64,000 nt of DNA from Pyrenophora tritici-repentis (GCF_003171515.1 NC_089393.1:124001-188000); one strand, 5' to 3'. Numbered from the stretch's first letter, positions 22,801 to 33,332 are shown. Translations and numbers: made by a program. The notes: a model not told the origin generated them from the sequence alone.

Positions 22801-23981
22801 ATACTGCTCTCAGCGAGCACTGGACGCCCTGTGGGGTAAAATTGGTGGGAACTGTGCCTGAGATAGTGCCAGTGGAGGAATCAAATTGCAGATGACCCGC
22901 CAGATTTCCCAGGTCGACAGTGAGCTTCTTGTTTTTTCCCAAGAAAGTTTGGTGGTATTGTATACTTGAAAGGCTCACCGAGCGTAAGATTGAGGGGTCC
23001 AACGTCACCCATAGTGGTCTTTGACTGAACGTTGACGTGAACAGTGTACTCAGCAATGTCTCCAGATTGGGCTTTTGCAGTGACAACAATGTCTTGCCAC
23101 TTCAACTGAGTTGGCGCTGTCCCTGTGATCGTGATTGTGTCGTTGTTGAGACCTAACCAAAATGGTAGTTCTGCAGTTACAGAATGGAGATCTTTGCCAT
23201 CAACGTTTGAACCATCGAGGAAGAGATCTTTCTTCAGGTCGTTTATTTGTACGCTCTGTCCTTGAGCTACGTTAATGGACTGACTGGAAGGCTTGAACAC
23301 AAGTGTATGCTCGCTGACGACCATAGTAAACGAAACTGTGGAAGCAGAGAAGCCAGGGGCTTCGGAGGTGATAAGAACCATCTGTATAGTTTGCGGATAA
23401 GTCGTTGGGGATGTGGTACCGCCAAAGCTAATTGAAGAAGAATCGAAACTGATCCACGCTGGCAGTGGTGTACGATTTTCCAGCAGCGCAAAGTATGACA
23501 GTGCTATGCCATGCGAATCGAATGTATCCGAGGGGAAAGATATGTTGAAAGGTTTCGATGGTTTGACAGTAACGGTGTTGTGCCTAGATGCCTCACCTAC
23601 AGCTGACAACGCTGCTGAGACATCGTCCTTTGCCGTGGGCTCATCAGCTGCCGAAATAAGCAGTTGAGAGTCCATGCTCGCAACCGCGCCACCTTGCCCT
23701 GCTGCGTTGATTTTGAAGCTTGCAGTCCCAATATCGTCGGACTGTGGTGTTCCCGAAAGTGTTCGACTGTCGCCATCTAGTGATAACCATGACGGGTTTC
23801 CAACCAGGGAGTATTGTAGATTTTCAGAAGTCGATGAGAATGTGGTGGGTGCAAATTGGAAGCTAAAAGGCGCCCCGATGCGCGCAACTGGAGGATATTG
23901 CAGGTTCAGTGGATAGTTCACCTGCGGAGTCGCACATGCCAATAGCGGTAGAAAGGGCATATAGGCGAGAAACTTCACCAT
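19876..23981 (-). pseudogene. AXL2: Axl2-type bud-site/polarity membrane protein, multiply interrupted
   Basis: Fungal Axl2 is a type I plasma-membrane protein with dystroglycan-type cadherin-like (CADG) domains that marks axial budding or septin sites. Here: a signal peptide from Met at 23981 (MVKFLAYMPFLPLLACA), four CADG repeats each with a W/L-F/L-D...I-GT pattern (SWLSLDG, AWISFDS, FWLGLNN, HLQFDSS), a membrane span (IIVGAVIGGIFGVIILVAFAV) and a long Ser/Thr-rich cytosolic tail. A 50-nt intron lies at 21215-21264. The frame is broken by an extra base in the T6 run 22932-22937, an in-frame TGA at 21009-21011, apparent extra bases in runs at 20840-20845, 20782-20788 and 20530-20536, and a small indel near 20131-20142. 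Family-like tail sequence continues across each, ending in YWDRQGKEDKVFI at 19876. Either a decaying gene or several sequencing indels. Confidence 0.72.
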
Positions 23982-24408
23982 TGCACTATCATTCTCATCA
24001 GTATATTTCAGCACACTGTTTCAATCCTCTTACCGTAAATTCGCCATCAGTACAAGTCCAGAGGATGTCTGACCATGCGGATGAAGGAGCACCCATACTA
24101 AAAGGCCTTCTGCCGGGTTCAGCCATCTTCTTCAAATTTGCAATCACGATCATAACGCGTGTTCGTGTCGAGGCGGGGAAAACCTTAAATTCTGGGCACA
24201 AAGACAGCTCAAGAATGTGAGACGATGGGATGGAGGGGTCGCGGCAGTAAGGGAGAACAGTGTCGCCCTGCCTGCCCTCGCGCAAGAGTACAAATATTGT
24301 AGACTTAACAGCACTCATATCTTTTAGTAGTGGCTATAACGGTGATGCGTAATATCTGACGTGGCGTTAAAGCTACCCAGCGTTGAGATGCAAAACACAG
24401 GAGTGCAC
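23982..24408. other. Axl2 upstream region / GNAT 3' region
   Basis: 427 bp between two minus-strand genes; presumed Axl2 promoter. The in-frame ATG at 24014 precedes the preferred Axl2 start by 11 codons and would place charged residues ahead of the signal peptide. No other gene. Confidence 0.5.
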
Positions 24409-24906
24409 TCATTCCCCAATCGCCAACTCCAACTTCAAAGCTGTTCGCCCTGGGCCATAATAGTCTGGCCGGCACTCGAATTGCTGAAAGCCACACGAAT
24501 TGTATAATGCGCGGGCTGGTTTGCGATTCGCGTCGACCCACAAGAAGATGGTATGGCAGCCTCCTTTTTCCATGTGGCGGCGAAGGGAATGGATGAGTGA
24601 TTTGCCGAGACCTTTCTCCCTCTCTTGCTCAACGACACAAAGCTTGTGGAGCCACGCTATCCTTTTCATCCGCTGGTAAACCAGGTATGCGGCCAGAGTG
24701 TCGGCGTCACTTTCTTTAAAGACAAGTAGTAACCCAATATTCTTCTTCTTGAGCTCGACGTCATAATTGAAGTGTTCAATCGCAGGAAAGACCTTTTTCT
24801 CGAGCTTCGCTACCTTTTCTGCGATGGCCGCACGGTTCTTTGGTGGGAAGCTTGAAAATTCAGTAATCACAAAGCCAGGCGGGGTGCGTCTCAGTACGTC
24901 AGCCAT
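24409..24906 (-). CDS. GNAT-family N-acetyltransferase
   Basis: Single-exon GCN5-related N-acetyltransferase of 165 residues, which transfers acetyl from acetyl-CoA to an unknown amine. Motif A is clear: LHKLCVVEQEREKGLGKSLI, with the R/Q-x-x-G-x-G/A pyrophosphate-binding loop (REKGLG). It is followed by the beta-5/alpha-4 region FLWVDANRKPARALYNSCGF, the usual C-terminal part with the conserved Ala-x-x-x-Tyr and Gly-Phe, and a YYGPGRTALKLEL end. The start at 24906 (MADVLRRTPPGFVI) gives a compact domain; an upstream in-frame ATG at 25134 would add about 76 residues without GNAT features. Divergent to the RecQ gene. The substrate cannot be told from sequence. Confidence 0.88.
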   Translation of the reverse strand: MADVLRRTPPGFVITEFSSFPPKNRAAIAEKVAKLEKKVFPAIEHFNYDVELKKKNIGLLLVFKESDADTLAAYLVYQRMKRIAWLHKLCVVEQEREKGLGKSLIHSLRRHMEKGGCHTIFLWVDANRKPARALYNSCGFQQFECRPDYYGPGRTALKLELAIGE

Positions 24907-25319
24907 GGTGCAAAAGGGCGTCTTGAGGGCGCTTTTCGTGTCAAGCCGAATTGAGTCCGCGTCGGTGTCGGAACTACTCAAACACCATGGGTAGTCTATG
25001 GGATTTACTTTTTGTGCAAATCGCAAAGTTTCACGTTGTACTATAGTGTATGTAGTTCGGGTATGAATTGTGGCTTGACCGGCTTCTATTTTAGTTTGAT
25101 GTGGGACGCACGTGCTAGCGTGATGAAGACCCACTCTAACGCGTCCGTACTTGCATTACCTCTCCTACCACTACCATCAACTCCACTCGATATGCACCTT
25201 TGTCTACAGTTGAGAGTGCTTATTGAGGTGCAGACCTAGGAGTAATACGAAATATCTCTTATTGGTGATTCATCAAGCTGATCTGAATCACGGATCTTCA
25301 CCTGTTTGTTTGCAGCATC
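24907..25319. promoter_or_regulatory. Divergent region GNAT / RecQ
   Basis: 413 bp between divergent start codons; likely a shared promoter. No motif assigned. Confidence 0.4.
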
Positions 25320-26924
25320 ATGCCTAGAACCAGGAAGCGTCCGTATTTCAACCTTGATTTCACCTTGCGGAAAGTGTTCAAGAAAGCAAGTTTCCGGTAT
25401 GCGTATCAGTACGATTCTGATAACATCCCTAATGAGAGTTGATACAGACCACTACAACGCGAAGTTGTCATGGCAACATTAGACGGCGAAGATGTCTTTC
25501 TCCAGGCTGCTACATCGTTTGGAAAGAGCTTGTGTTATCAGCTGCCCGCAGTTGTTGACTTTGGCAGTAAGTTTAGTTGTAATAACTCTTGGATCAAGCA
25601 TTAACATCCCAAGTCACTATTGTGATATCGCCACTGCTAGCACTCATGGTAGGTCAAACCATATCCATATCGTAGTCCCTATCTCACTGAATGACAGAAC
25701 AACCAAGTCGCCTCCATGCGCAATGCCAACATCCGTGTCGAAACAATAAACAGCACCACTCTTCCCGCGGACAGAACTAGAATTATAGCCGATCTCCAAT
25801 GCGGCCATCCACTAACACGCCTTCTTTACGTGACACCGGAATTCTGTCAAGGCGACAACTTCCGCAAGATCCTACGAATCATTCACTCACAGCGTGAACT
25901 CGCTCGCATAGCCGTCGACGAAGCTCATTGCGTCAGTGAATGGGGTCACGATTTCCGGCCCTCGTTCCAACAACTCTCATTCTTCAAGACGGAGTTTCCG
26001 GACGTGCCTGTGATATGTCTAACCGCCACGGCCACCGCACGGGTACGAGACGACATCATCAAGACGCTCGCTCTGGACCCCAAAACCCTCAAAATGTTTC
26101 GTATGAGCACCAGCAGACCCAACCTACATTACGAAGTACGCTTCAAATCCGATGACGAAGACCACTACGACAACTTCATCTCCTGGCTAAAATCCACACA
26201 TGCCCGCCGTGCCGCAGACCCTGAACGCGCCTCGCAGCTCAGTACCCAAAAGCAGCGCTCAGACAATGTCCCAGGCATCATCTACACGCTCTTCCGCAAA
26301 GACTGCGAGTCCCTCGCCGCCCGCCTCCGCGCCGACGGCATAGGCGCAAAACCCTACCACGCCGGCCTCTCCGTCTCTGAGCGCGCAGACGCCCTGTCAG
26401 GCTGGGTAGCTAACAAAGCAGGTTATGATGTCGTCGTCGCCACAACCGCATTCGGCATGGGCATCGACAAGGAAAACGTCCGTTTCGTAGTACACTGGCA
26501 GATCCCCAAGTCCTTCGAGGGCTTCTACCAGGAAGCCGGGCGCGCAGGCCGAGACGGAAAAGCCTCGTTGTGTATCCTGTATTATGGCCGCGAAGACCGC
26601 GATCGCGCGGCTAGCATGATGGCGAGGGATGCGGCGCGTCAGCCGACCAAAGGAGCGGGCGTGCAGGTGCAGCAGCAGCAGCTTATGAATCGGGCGAAGA
26701 GTCTACAGGCGCTCGTGGGGTACTGTGAGGCTACGGATAAGTGTAGGCATAAGCTTATTGCAAAGTATTTTGCGGATGAGGAGGATCCGCCGTGTGATTT
26801 TGCGTGCGATTGGTGCAAGGATGCGGAGGGTTTGGTGAGGAGGAAGGAGAAGGGGTTGGCGAGTGAGGAGTGGTGTTCTACGCAACGGGAGATGGGGAGG
26901 TATGAGGTTGATGAATATGAGTGA
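25320..26924 (+). CDS. Short RecQ-family DNA helicase
   Basis: 3'-5' DNA helicase of the RecQ family acting in recombination repair. Exons 25320-25396, 25448-25566, 25614-25648 and 25698-26924 encode 485 residues. Motif 0 is FRPLQREVV. Walker A is the variant TSFGKSLCYQLPA, with Ser replacing the usual Gly. Then motif Ia (VISPLLALM), DEAH with the aromatic-rich loop (VDEAHCVSEWGHDFRPSF), motif III LTATA, motif V (VVVATTAFGMGIDKENVRFVVH), motif VI (YQEAGRAGRDG) and the RecQ zinc-binding cysteines (YCEATDKCRHK ... CDFACDWC). It ends soon after the zinc domain, without a winged-helix/HRDC extension, so it is a minimal RecQ1/RecQ5-beta-like form and not the long Sgs1/Qde3 type. The three small introns (47-51 nt) all sit in the first quarter; one acceptor is AAG. 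Confidence 0.93.
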
Positions 26925-27524
26925 GCGATGGATGGTTGGCTCTGGAAATGGGAGTTTGGAGAGAAGCGTTTACAGGCGTTGGGCATGTTAGGTCTTGATT
27001 GGTCATCTCTGTATTTGGAAGCTCATGATCTATTCATCATACTGTTCAAATGGCTTCTATCACTGACTGTGGTGCTGCCGGTGCATGTCTTCATTCCAGT
27101 ACAAATGGTGCTGTTGCAGGCGTCATCGACGCAATAAACAACCTAGCCTCAATCCTATCATGCACCCAAATCCATCTAGTATAAGAACCATCATAGCAAC
27201 TTAGCGAAGGACTTCTTAATTAAAAAGAACTTGACTCAAATTCGTAATCCAACATACATACCAACCAAACCCCTCCCCAGCCCCAACGCTCATCCATGTC
27301 CCCCTGAACCAAAAAAAGTAAGCAAACCCCCCGCCACATCCCCACATCGCGCACTTGTGACGTGTCCCACCCACAAACCCCTCCCTTACTGTACCCAACC
27401 AACCCGACTATTGCATTCCCGCCCAAATCCCCGTCTTTTCTGCTTTTGTGTCTACGTATATATATTATATTAATTGAAAAATCTTTCAGAAGTCTTCATT
27501 TCCGCTCTTTCTTTCGAGAAATCG
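26925..27524. other. Intergenic RecQ to tRNA-Arg
   Basis: 600 bp containing the RecQ 3' region and the 5' flank of the tRNA, with a TATA-like stretch at about 27455-27472 just upstream of it. No ORF with features. Confidence 0.55.
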
Positions 27525-27604
27525 GTCTCGGTGGCGCAATGGTAGCGCGTTGGACTTCTACTACGTAAATCCAAAGGCTGCGGGTTCGAGCCCCGCCCGA
27601 GATG
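27525..27604 (+). tRNA. tRNA-Arg(TCT) with 8-nt intron
   Basis: The acceptor stem GTCTCGG (27525-27531) pairs with CCGAGAT (27597-27603) with one G-U pair. The D arm is GCGCAATGGTAGCGC. The anticodon stem TTGGA/TCCAA encloses loop CTTCTA...A with anticodon TCT at 27557-27559. Bases 27561-27568 form an 8-nt intron at the canonical position after residue 37. The T arm is GCGGG-TTCGAGC-CCCGC. A pol III T-run follows (about 27615-27623). Confidence 0.93.
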
Positions 27605-28098
27605 CTTATTGCGTTTCTTTTTGCATGGGTGGGGTGAGGGAGATGGTGGGTGTGTGGGTGAGGGTTTGGGTGGTTGATGATTTTTTTTACGTAGGTGAGG
27701 TACAGAGAGGGCTTTTACAGCGACAGGTAGGTAGAAGAAGTCTATCTGTCTAGGTGGGTATGTGGAAAGTATTGCTTACGTCGTCACTATGGATTTAGAG
27801 GACTAGACTATAGATAGTTTAACAACTGACCTTTTCTCTCTATTCGTCTATCTAAGGGTATTCCTTGCTCTTCTCCCCTCTATTACCTCTACGGTCGGAT
27901 TCAATGGTACGCGATATACTCGATATCCAGTATTATCGCCTACCATTGAATATAACATTTTCTATCCCTTCCTCTACTCGTACACCAGCAACAACACAAC
28001 ATCTCGGTTTGAAATATACAAGTATAAAGTTAAACAAGAAGGAATTTCTGTGCTACCTCTGTATTTTTCTTTACATGTCTCTAAATGACACATCTGTC
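27605..28098. other. Intergenic with strong hairpin
   Basis: 494 bp between tRNA-Arg and the 3' end of the small secreted protein gene. It contains the inverted repeat listed separately at 27899-27951. No ORF with family features. Confidence 0.55.
27899..27951. repeat. 18-bp near-perfect inverted repeat (hairpin)
   Basis: The left arm at 27899-27916 (ATTCAATGGTACGCGATA) and the right arm at 27934-27951 (TATCGCCTACCATTGAAT) are reverse complements except at one position, separated by 17 nt. The stem would be stable in RNA or single-stranded DNA. It lies about 150 bp beyond the stop of the secreted-protein gene. The function is unknown. Confidence 0.85.
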
Positions 28099-28745
28099 TC
28101 AGCCTTCGCAGATGAGGTCAAAGTCTGGAAAATCCGGATCCGGTCCGATATTTGTGCTTGCAACAGCAGAGTTGAAGTCTTTAACTGGAGCGGACTTTTG
28201 TGCGGCATTGCATTTGTCTGTTTGGTTTTGTTAGACTGTTGTGCTCATTCATGGCTGAGAAGGAAAGGGGGGGAGGAGACTTACTCTTCTGTTCATCGCA
28301 CTGATTGACAGTCAACTTATCCTTATTGTCGTTATTGTTATTACCATTGTTACTCCCATTGTTATTATTCCCACCATCCTGCTGTCTCCTCACCGCTCTC
28401 GGTTTCTTCCCCCCCCCCACCACCACCCCCATTCGCAGCCCGACTACACCCCTGAAACTGATTATCACAACTCCTCTGCGCCGCCGTCTCAAAATCCGTA
28501 AACGTATCCCCATCGACTTTAAACGGCCGTTTCGCATCCCCGGAATTCGTAATCGGCGACGCTTTTGTGCCGCCTAGGGCGCTGGTAAAGGTTTGCAAGT
28601 CGGAGACTTGGCGGAGGAAGAGAGTGTGCCGCGGCACGAGGGATTGCTCCCAGTCGGTGGTTATTAGCGGGGGTTGGGGGGAGGCGTGGCAGAGGGCTGG
28701 GAGGGCGAGGTGGAGGAAGGTTAGGAGGGAGGTTGGGAGGAGCAT
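28099..28745 (-). CDS. Small secreted protein with C-terminal cysteine pattern (one apparent +1 frameshift)
   Basis: Predicted extracellular protein. The signal peptide starts at 28745 (MLLPTSLLTFLHLALPALC). A mature part follows with SDLQTFTSALGG and the block RPFKVDGDTFTDFETAAQRS-CDNQFQGC-SRAANG, which resembles a conserved C-terminal region in many fungal secreted proteins (CDxQxxxC...QCxxQxxxC). A Gly/Asn-rich linker follows, then NQCDEQKNKCNAAQKS and PDFPDFDLICEG before a TGA at 28099. Exons 28285-28745 and 28099-28217 flank a 67-nt intron (GTAAGT...AACAG). The two halves read in different frames around a run of about ten C on the plus strand (near 28408-28417). One base fewer gives 192 codons and joins the paired-cysteine blocks. 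Without that correction the frame ends at 28365. Function unknown; an effector role is possible but not shown. Confidence 0.72.
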
Positions 28746-30479
28746 TTTTGTATGTGTTTGGATTTGGGGTTGGTTGGGTGGAGGTTGTTATTTTCCGGTA
28801 ATGAAGGTCCAGTTGGTAATAGAGAATATGTTGTATAATCGGTCCAGCCTATAATTATCGCCGTCGTTATCGTCGTGGTCGTCTTTCGCCTTGGTATCCA
28901 GACAAGCAGTGAAATTACTCCTCCTTCTGTATAATGAAACGCGTCGTCGTAAAACTCCTCAGCCGCACCGTTCGGTCGTTACAAATGGGGAAATGAACTG
29001 AAAAGCAGTACCCGGTACTGTAATCCAACGATAAAAAAAAATTAACTTTCGCTGGTGTCCGTTCGTTCGGTCGTTCGTGTATTCGCGACGACCCAGTGTG
29101 GTACTTGAACAAGCCACCACAAGCTGCGAACTCCTCCGAGAGATGGAGATGGAGATGCAAAGAAAACAAGAAAATATGATTATTTAAATAAGAAAATAGT
29201 CGTCTTGTTGTTTGCTGCCCGCAGTCGTCACAATCCTGTTGCAACCAAATCAAAATATGTTTTGAAAACGAAAAAAAAAAACTAAATGTCAAACCCGGGT
29301 GTCGCAAAGGTAACGTTAACTAGGAGCCAAGTAACTACGGGCGGAGCGCGCAGCCTTGTACACAAGTATATGTACTTTGCCAGCCCGCCAGCCCACACAC
29401 ACAAAGCCTTGGTAGGCGCCCGCCCACACAGCATGCATACATCCAACCCCCAACCGCCCCTCCGATGATGAAGAATCTCACGCCAAACAAGTTTGGCACC
29501 GTGGTCGGGTGGTCTTGATGTGGAAGTGCGGGCCCACAATGCCCTGGGCATGCTGCGACGCTGCTGAAACGGCTGTGCGCACCCGTTGTGTTGCAAAACC
29601 ACCCCAGCCCCAATCCAATCCAATTGCATCACACATGCACAGATTCTGCCTGTACTTATGCCTGTATGCACAAACCAAGTAAGTAGCCTGAGCAATAAAA
29701 ACAGTAGTCCAATGAAAAAAAGGGGGGGGGGGGAAAGAAACGGGGTCCTCAGGCGGTAAGGCGGAAGCGGAGGAAGGAGTTCATGTAAGTAGTTTGCATG
29801 AAGATGCCAAGTCTACCTACCTACCCATTTACACAGCCAGCTATAGACGTTAAAAAAGGCTATTTACATACATACTTCCATTACAGATAATTAAACTCTA
29901 TAAATGAGATTTGCATTTTTCTCTCTCTCTCTCTCTGTCTGTCTCGCTGCTTGCTATTTGACATCGTATAATATGGATTGGTATAATGTGTGGGGGGTAT
30001 GATGACTATAAACTACTGACTGACAGGCTGGCTAAATAAAAAACACACACAAACCTTCAAAATTTGTCTCGCTACAAAAAGGGTAATAATAATAAAGTGT
30101 AGGTAGGTCTTACGAGATGCAAGCAACAACAAACCGCTATCATCTCAAGTTCTCCGTCTCAGTCTCCCTCAATTACAAATCATGATTTTTTTCTTTAAAC
30201 AAGTAGCGACGACGATTGACAAGGTCATCGCTAGAGAGGGAGAGGAAACAAAGGAGTGAATGTGGTCTCTCTCTCTCTTTTTCTCTTCCTCTTTCTTTCC
30301 ACAATTTCCCTTGTCGTCCACAAGTCCGAGTCGTAAACTGTTTGTTCCGTTCCTGTAACTAAGGACCCTGCGTATATACAAACAAGCTCCACGCACATAA
30401 AACATCCCTCTCAACATCACACACCTCGGGTTAAGTCGTTGATATCGTAACGGGGGGGCCTTTAACAGAACCAATGTAC
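28746..30479. other. 1.7-kb intergenic region
   Basis: Between two minus-strand genes. It contains poly-A near 29271-29280, a G run near 29722-29733, a CT tract near 29920-29940 and many short ORFs without features. Presumed promoter of the secreted protein and 3' region of the mucin-like gene. No gene supported. Confidence 0.55.
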
Positions 30480-31119
30480 TTAGAAGTTGGCGGCCGCATT
30501 GGGTCGTCCACCCGGATTATGATATTGATCGAGGTTCTGCTGAAAGGGCGAAGATCCCGGTCCGTTTTGCGGTTTGTCGCCGAGAGCTGTGCCAGTGCCA
30601 GCCATGAGGTCGTCGTCGTCCTCCTGCACACGCGCTTGCCGCTTCTTCATGCGCCAGAAGACGAGGGCGATGCCGCCGAGGAGTAGAGCACCGCCAACAC
30701 CACCGACAACGCCACCAATGACTTTCTTGTTCGAGTCGCTGATGCCGCCGCCTTCGTTGGAGTCGCCGGCCTGTGCGGTCGGGGGGTCGGTGATGACGGC
30801 TTGTCCGGTCGTGGTCTCGAATGTGCTGGTGCCAGTTGAGGTCTGCGTGATTTCCCGTCCTGCGCTGACCGTGGTGATGACGGTAATGTACTCCTGGAAT
30901 GATGTGGAAACAAGTGGTGTAGTCCGGACAAGTGGCGTGGTTCTTACGGACGAACCCGGTCGAGTGGCCGTCGGCGACGAACCACCCTGAGTTGTGCGCT
31001 CTGCCGGCGACGATGCCGGATTGTTGTTGTTGTTGTTATTGTTTCCACCATCGTTGGAAGAGCCGGGGGGAGCAGTCGTCTGTGTAGGGGCCTCGGGTGT
31101 GGGTTCTGATGGCGCTGGG

Positions 31120-31151
<32 letters not shown>

Positions 31152-31430
31152 CTGGCTGGATGCGGGAGGAGCCTGCGACGGAGGAGGGTTGGATGACGCT
31201 GGCGGTGGTGTTGAGGCAGCTGCAGGAGGCTGTGAACTCGCTGGCGGTGGTGCAGGCGTCGATGTGGCAGCGGGAGGCGGCGACGAGGCGCCAGTGCCCT
31301 CGGCCTGCTGTCGCTTTCCGTGGTACAGATACTGGTTGATACCGTCGATGCGAATGTCGTCAAAGGTAAAGGCCGACGACACAGCGGCCAGGGCGACGAC
31401 GGCACCTGAAAACCAGGCCTTGGGCAACAT
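30480..31430 (-). CDS. Mucin-like single-pass membrane protein (stress-sensor-like)
   Basis: Single-exon ORF of 316 residues, function unassigned. In order: signal peptide (MLPKAWFSGAVVALAAVSSA), a short segment ending in a dibasic GKR that could be a Kex2 site, then about 170 residues of Pro/Ser/Thr- and Asn-rich sequence with two poly-Asn runs, typical of an O-glycosylated stalk. A Thr-rich part (ITVITTVSAGREITQTSTG) leads to one membrane helix (VIGGVVGGVGGALLLGGIALVFW) preceded by Lys-Lys, then a basic stop-transfer (RMKKRQARVQ) and a short acidic cytosolic tail. The architecture is like fungal Mid2/Wsc-type wall-stress sensors or Skg6-type membrane proteins, but no cysteine-rich WSC domain is present. 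Divergent to the PQ-loop gene. Confidence 0.85.
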
Positions 31431-32263
31431 GTTTTGGTGGTTTTGTCGATCGAAACGCAGAGGGCAGGTGTGGGCTAGACGGGACCCAGTGGCACTTTTA
31501 CACTAATGGCACGCGTTTCAGCGTTTTTACTGGTACTGATATTTAAGGGGATGACGGTGGGAAGATGGCGTGTGAATGGCGTGAATGGCGTGGTGAGTGG
31601 TGCAACGGTGGAAAAGTGCACACGGCAAACGAGCGAAGGACAAAATCGACAAGAATAGGAGAAAAGCGAATGGTCACCGGCTTTGGCGGAGAGGGTGGTG
31701 TGTGGGAACCTATGAGCGTGCGGGTGGGTAGAGAAAGACGCTCACTCGTGATCAGTGCCATAATTAGCTGCCCCGTTGCCGCGTTGCACGCTCCAGGCCT
31801 TGCCCCAACTAAAATTCCCTTGAGACCCTGGCCTGCACGTCGCCTTGCTAAGCATGCCGAAGCGGGAGGTCGTTGGCCGTGGGTGAAAATTCTGCCTCAG
31901 AAGCAAAGTGCGGCCAGTAGATAAGGTCCATGGTTGCTTGTTTGTCAGATGTCTGTCGCGCCTTCCCGTCGCGTTGCTCGTCCCCTCGTGCCTGCCCTTC
32001 CTCGTTGCTGCCGCGTGTTTATGTTGTGCATGCGCATGATTCGCTGCTTCGCTGCTGCTTCAACCTTCTAATTCCGTCCGCATCCGTCATTGGCCCACCC
32101 GCGGCCATCAGCCTTATCCAGGTATCGTCCCCGTCTGGACCTGCGTCATCTTTTGCCTTGCGATTCCTGCACGCCCTTGTATCTTGAAGATCGATATCTG
32201 ACAAATTATTATTCTGCTACATCTTTTGTATTACGACGACGACGACGACGCGTTGGCAACACC
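31431..32263. promoter_or_regulatory. Divergent region mucin-like / PQ-loop
   Basis: 833 bp between divergent genes. Near the right end is a short ACG/GAC repeat (about 32231-32250) in the presumed 5' UTR of the PQ-loop gene. No gene seen. Confidence 0.45.
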
Positions 32264-33332
32264 ATGTTCACCGCCGCCGCCATGTCGCACGCGCTGCCGC
32301 TGACCAGCCAGGAGGCGCTTTCGGGTGTCTTCGGCTCCATCTCGCTGGCATCATGGATCTTTCTATTGGTATGTACAGTACAGCACGATCACACGCCTCA
32401 GAACGAGGCTGAGTTCCATGGTCGCGTGTGCATGCATTCACCGGCTAACCCCCACAGGTACCCCAACTCATAGAAAACTACAAGTCGGGCTCTGCAGATG
32501 GCATCTCGCTTGCCTTCCTCGCTGTGTGGTTCATTGGCGACGTCACCAACCTTGCCGGCGCGCTCTGGGCGGGTCTCGTGCCGACTGTCATTGCCCTCGC
32601 AATCTACTTTTGCTTCGCCGACCTGGTCTTGATATCGCAATGCGTCTACTACAACATGAAGAACTCGCGCCGCGATCGCAAGTCATCGACGCGCTCCACC
32701 GAAAGCGTCGAGGCGCCGCTGCTCGGCCGCCGCGACAGCAGCAACATTGGCCTGCCTGGGAGTCATAGGCGCGATTCCATTGCAAGTCGCAAGCGCAGGG
32801 CGAGCTCGCTACCAACCATCCCCGATGTTGAAGGGGGTGCAAGCGAGTGGGTCAAGAACACCGCTAGCATTATTGGTGTCTGCGTTGTAGGCGCTGCAGG
32901 CTGGGCTATTGCATGGAAGACTGGTGTCTGGGTTCCACAGCCAACACACGGCGATGCAGGCGAATCATCAGACAGCCCGCTCGGAGCTCAGATTCTTGGT
33001 TATGCCAGCGCAGTGTGCTACCTTGGAGCGCGCATCCCGCAGATTATCAAGAACCAGCGCGAGAGGTCATGCGAAGGCCTGTCGCTGCTCTTTTTCATGC
33101 TGAGCTTGCTAGGAAATGCTACATATGGCGCAGGTGTATGTCATCTTCATCTCACTGCAATACACACACTAACAACCCACAGATCATCTTCCACTCGCAA
33201 GAAAAAGAGTACATCATGACCAACCTGCCATGGCTAATCGGTTCCCTCGGCACCATGGTCGAGGACGTGACCATCTTTATCCAATTCCGCGTCTTCGGCA
33301 ACGGTGAAGCATCCTCTGCTCTTGAGGCTTAG
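32264..33332 (+). CDS. PQ-loop vacuolar amino-acid transporter (Ypq1/PQLC2-like)
   Basis: Seven-helix PQ-loop protein; yeast Ypq1-3/Rtc2 and human PQLC2 export cationic amino acids across the vacuolar/lysosomal membrane. Exons 32264-32368, 32458-33135 and 33183-33332 give 310 residues. The first PQ motif (VPQLIENYKSGSADGISLAF) begins exactly at exon 2, and the second is ARIPQIIKNQRERSCEGLSL. Both carry the Pro-Gln hinge and the conserved Ser-x-(E/D)-G-(I/L)-S. Hydrophobic helices lie on either side, with a charged, Ser/Arg-rich loop of about 100 residues between the two halves (RRDRKSSTRSTESVEAPLLG). The last helix region is LPWLIGSLGTMVEDVTIFIQF. A second ATG six codons in (32282) is an alternative start. 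Subcellular site and substrate are inferred from homologues. Confidence 0.92.

Noticed and set aside
25492..25749. 85-codon ORF over RecQ exons 2-4
   Set aside because: Wrong frame; crosses introns of the helicase gene.
31097..31339. Plus-strand ORF with a poly-Cys run
   Set aside because: Antisense of poly-Asn codons in the mucin-like gene; not a cysteine-rich protein.
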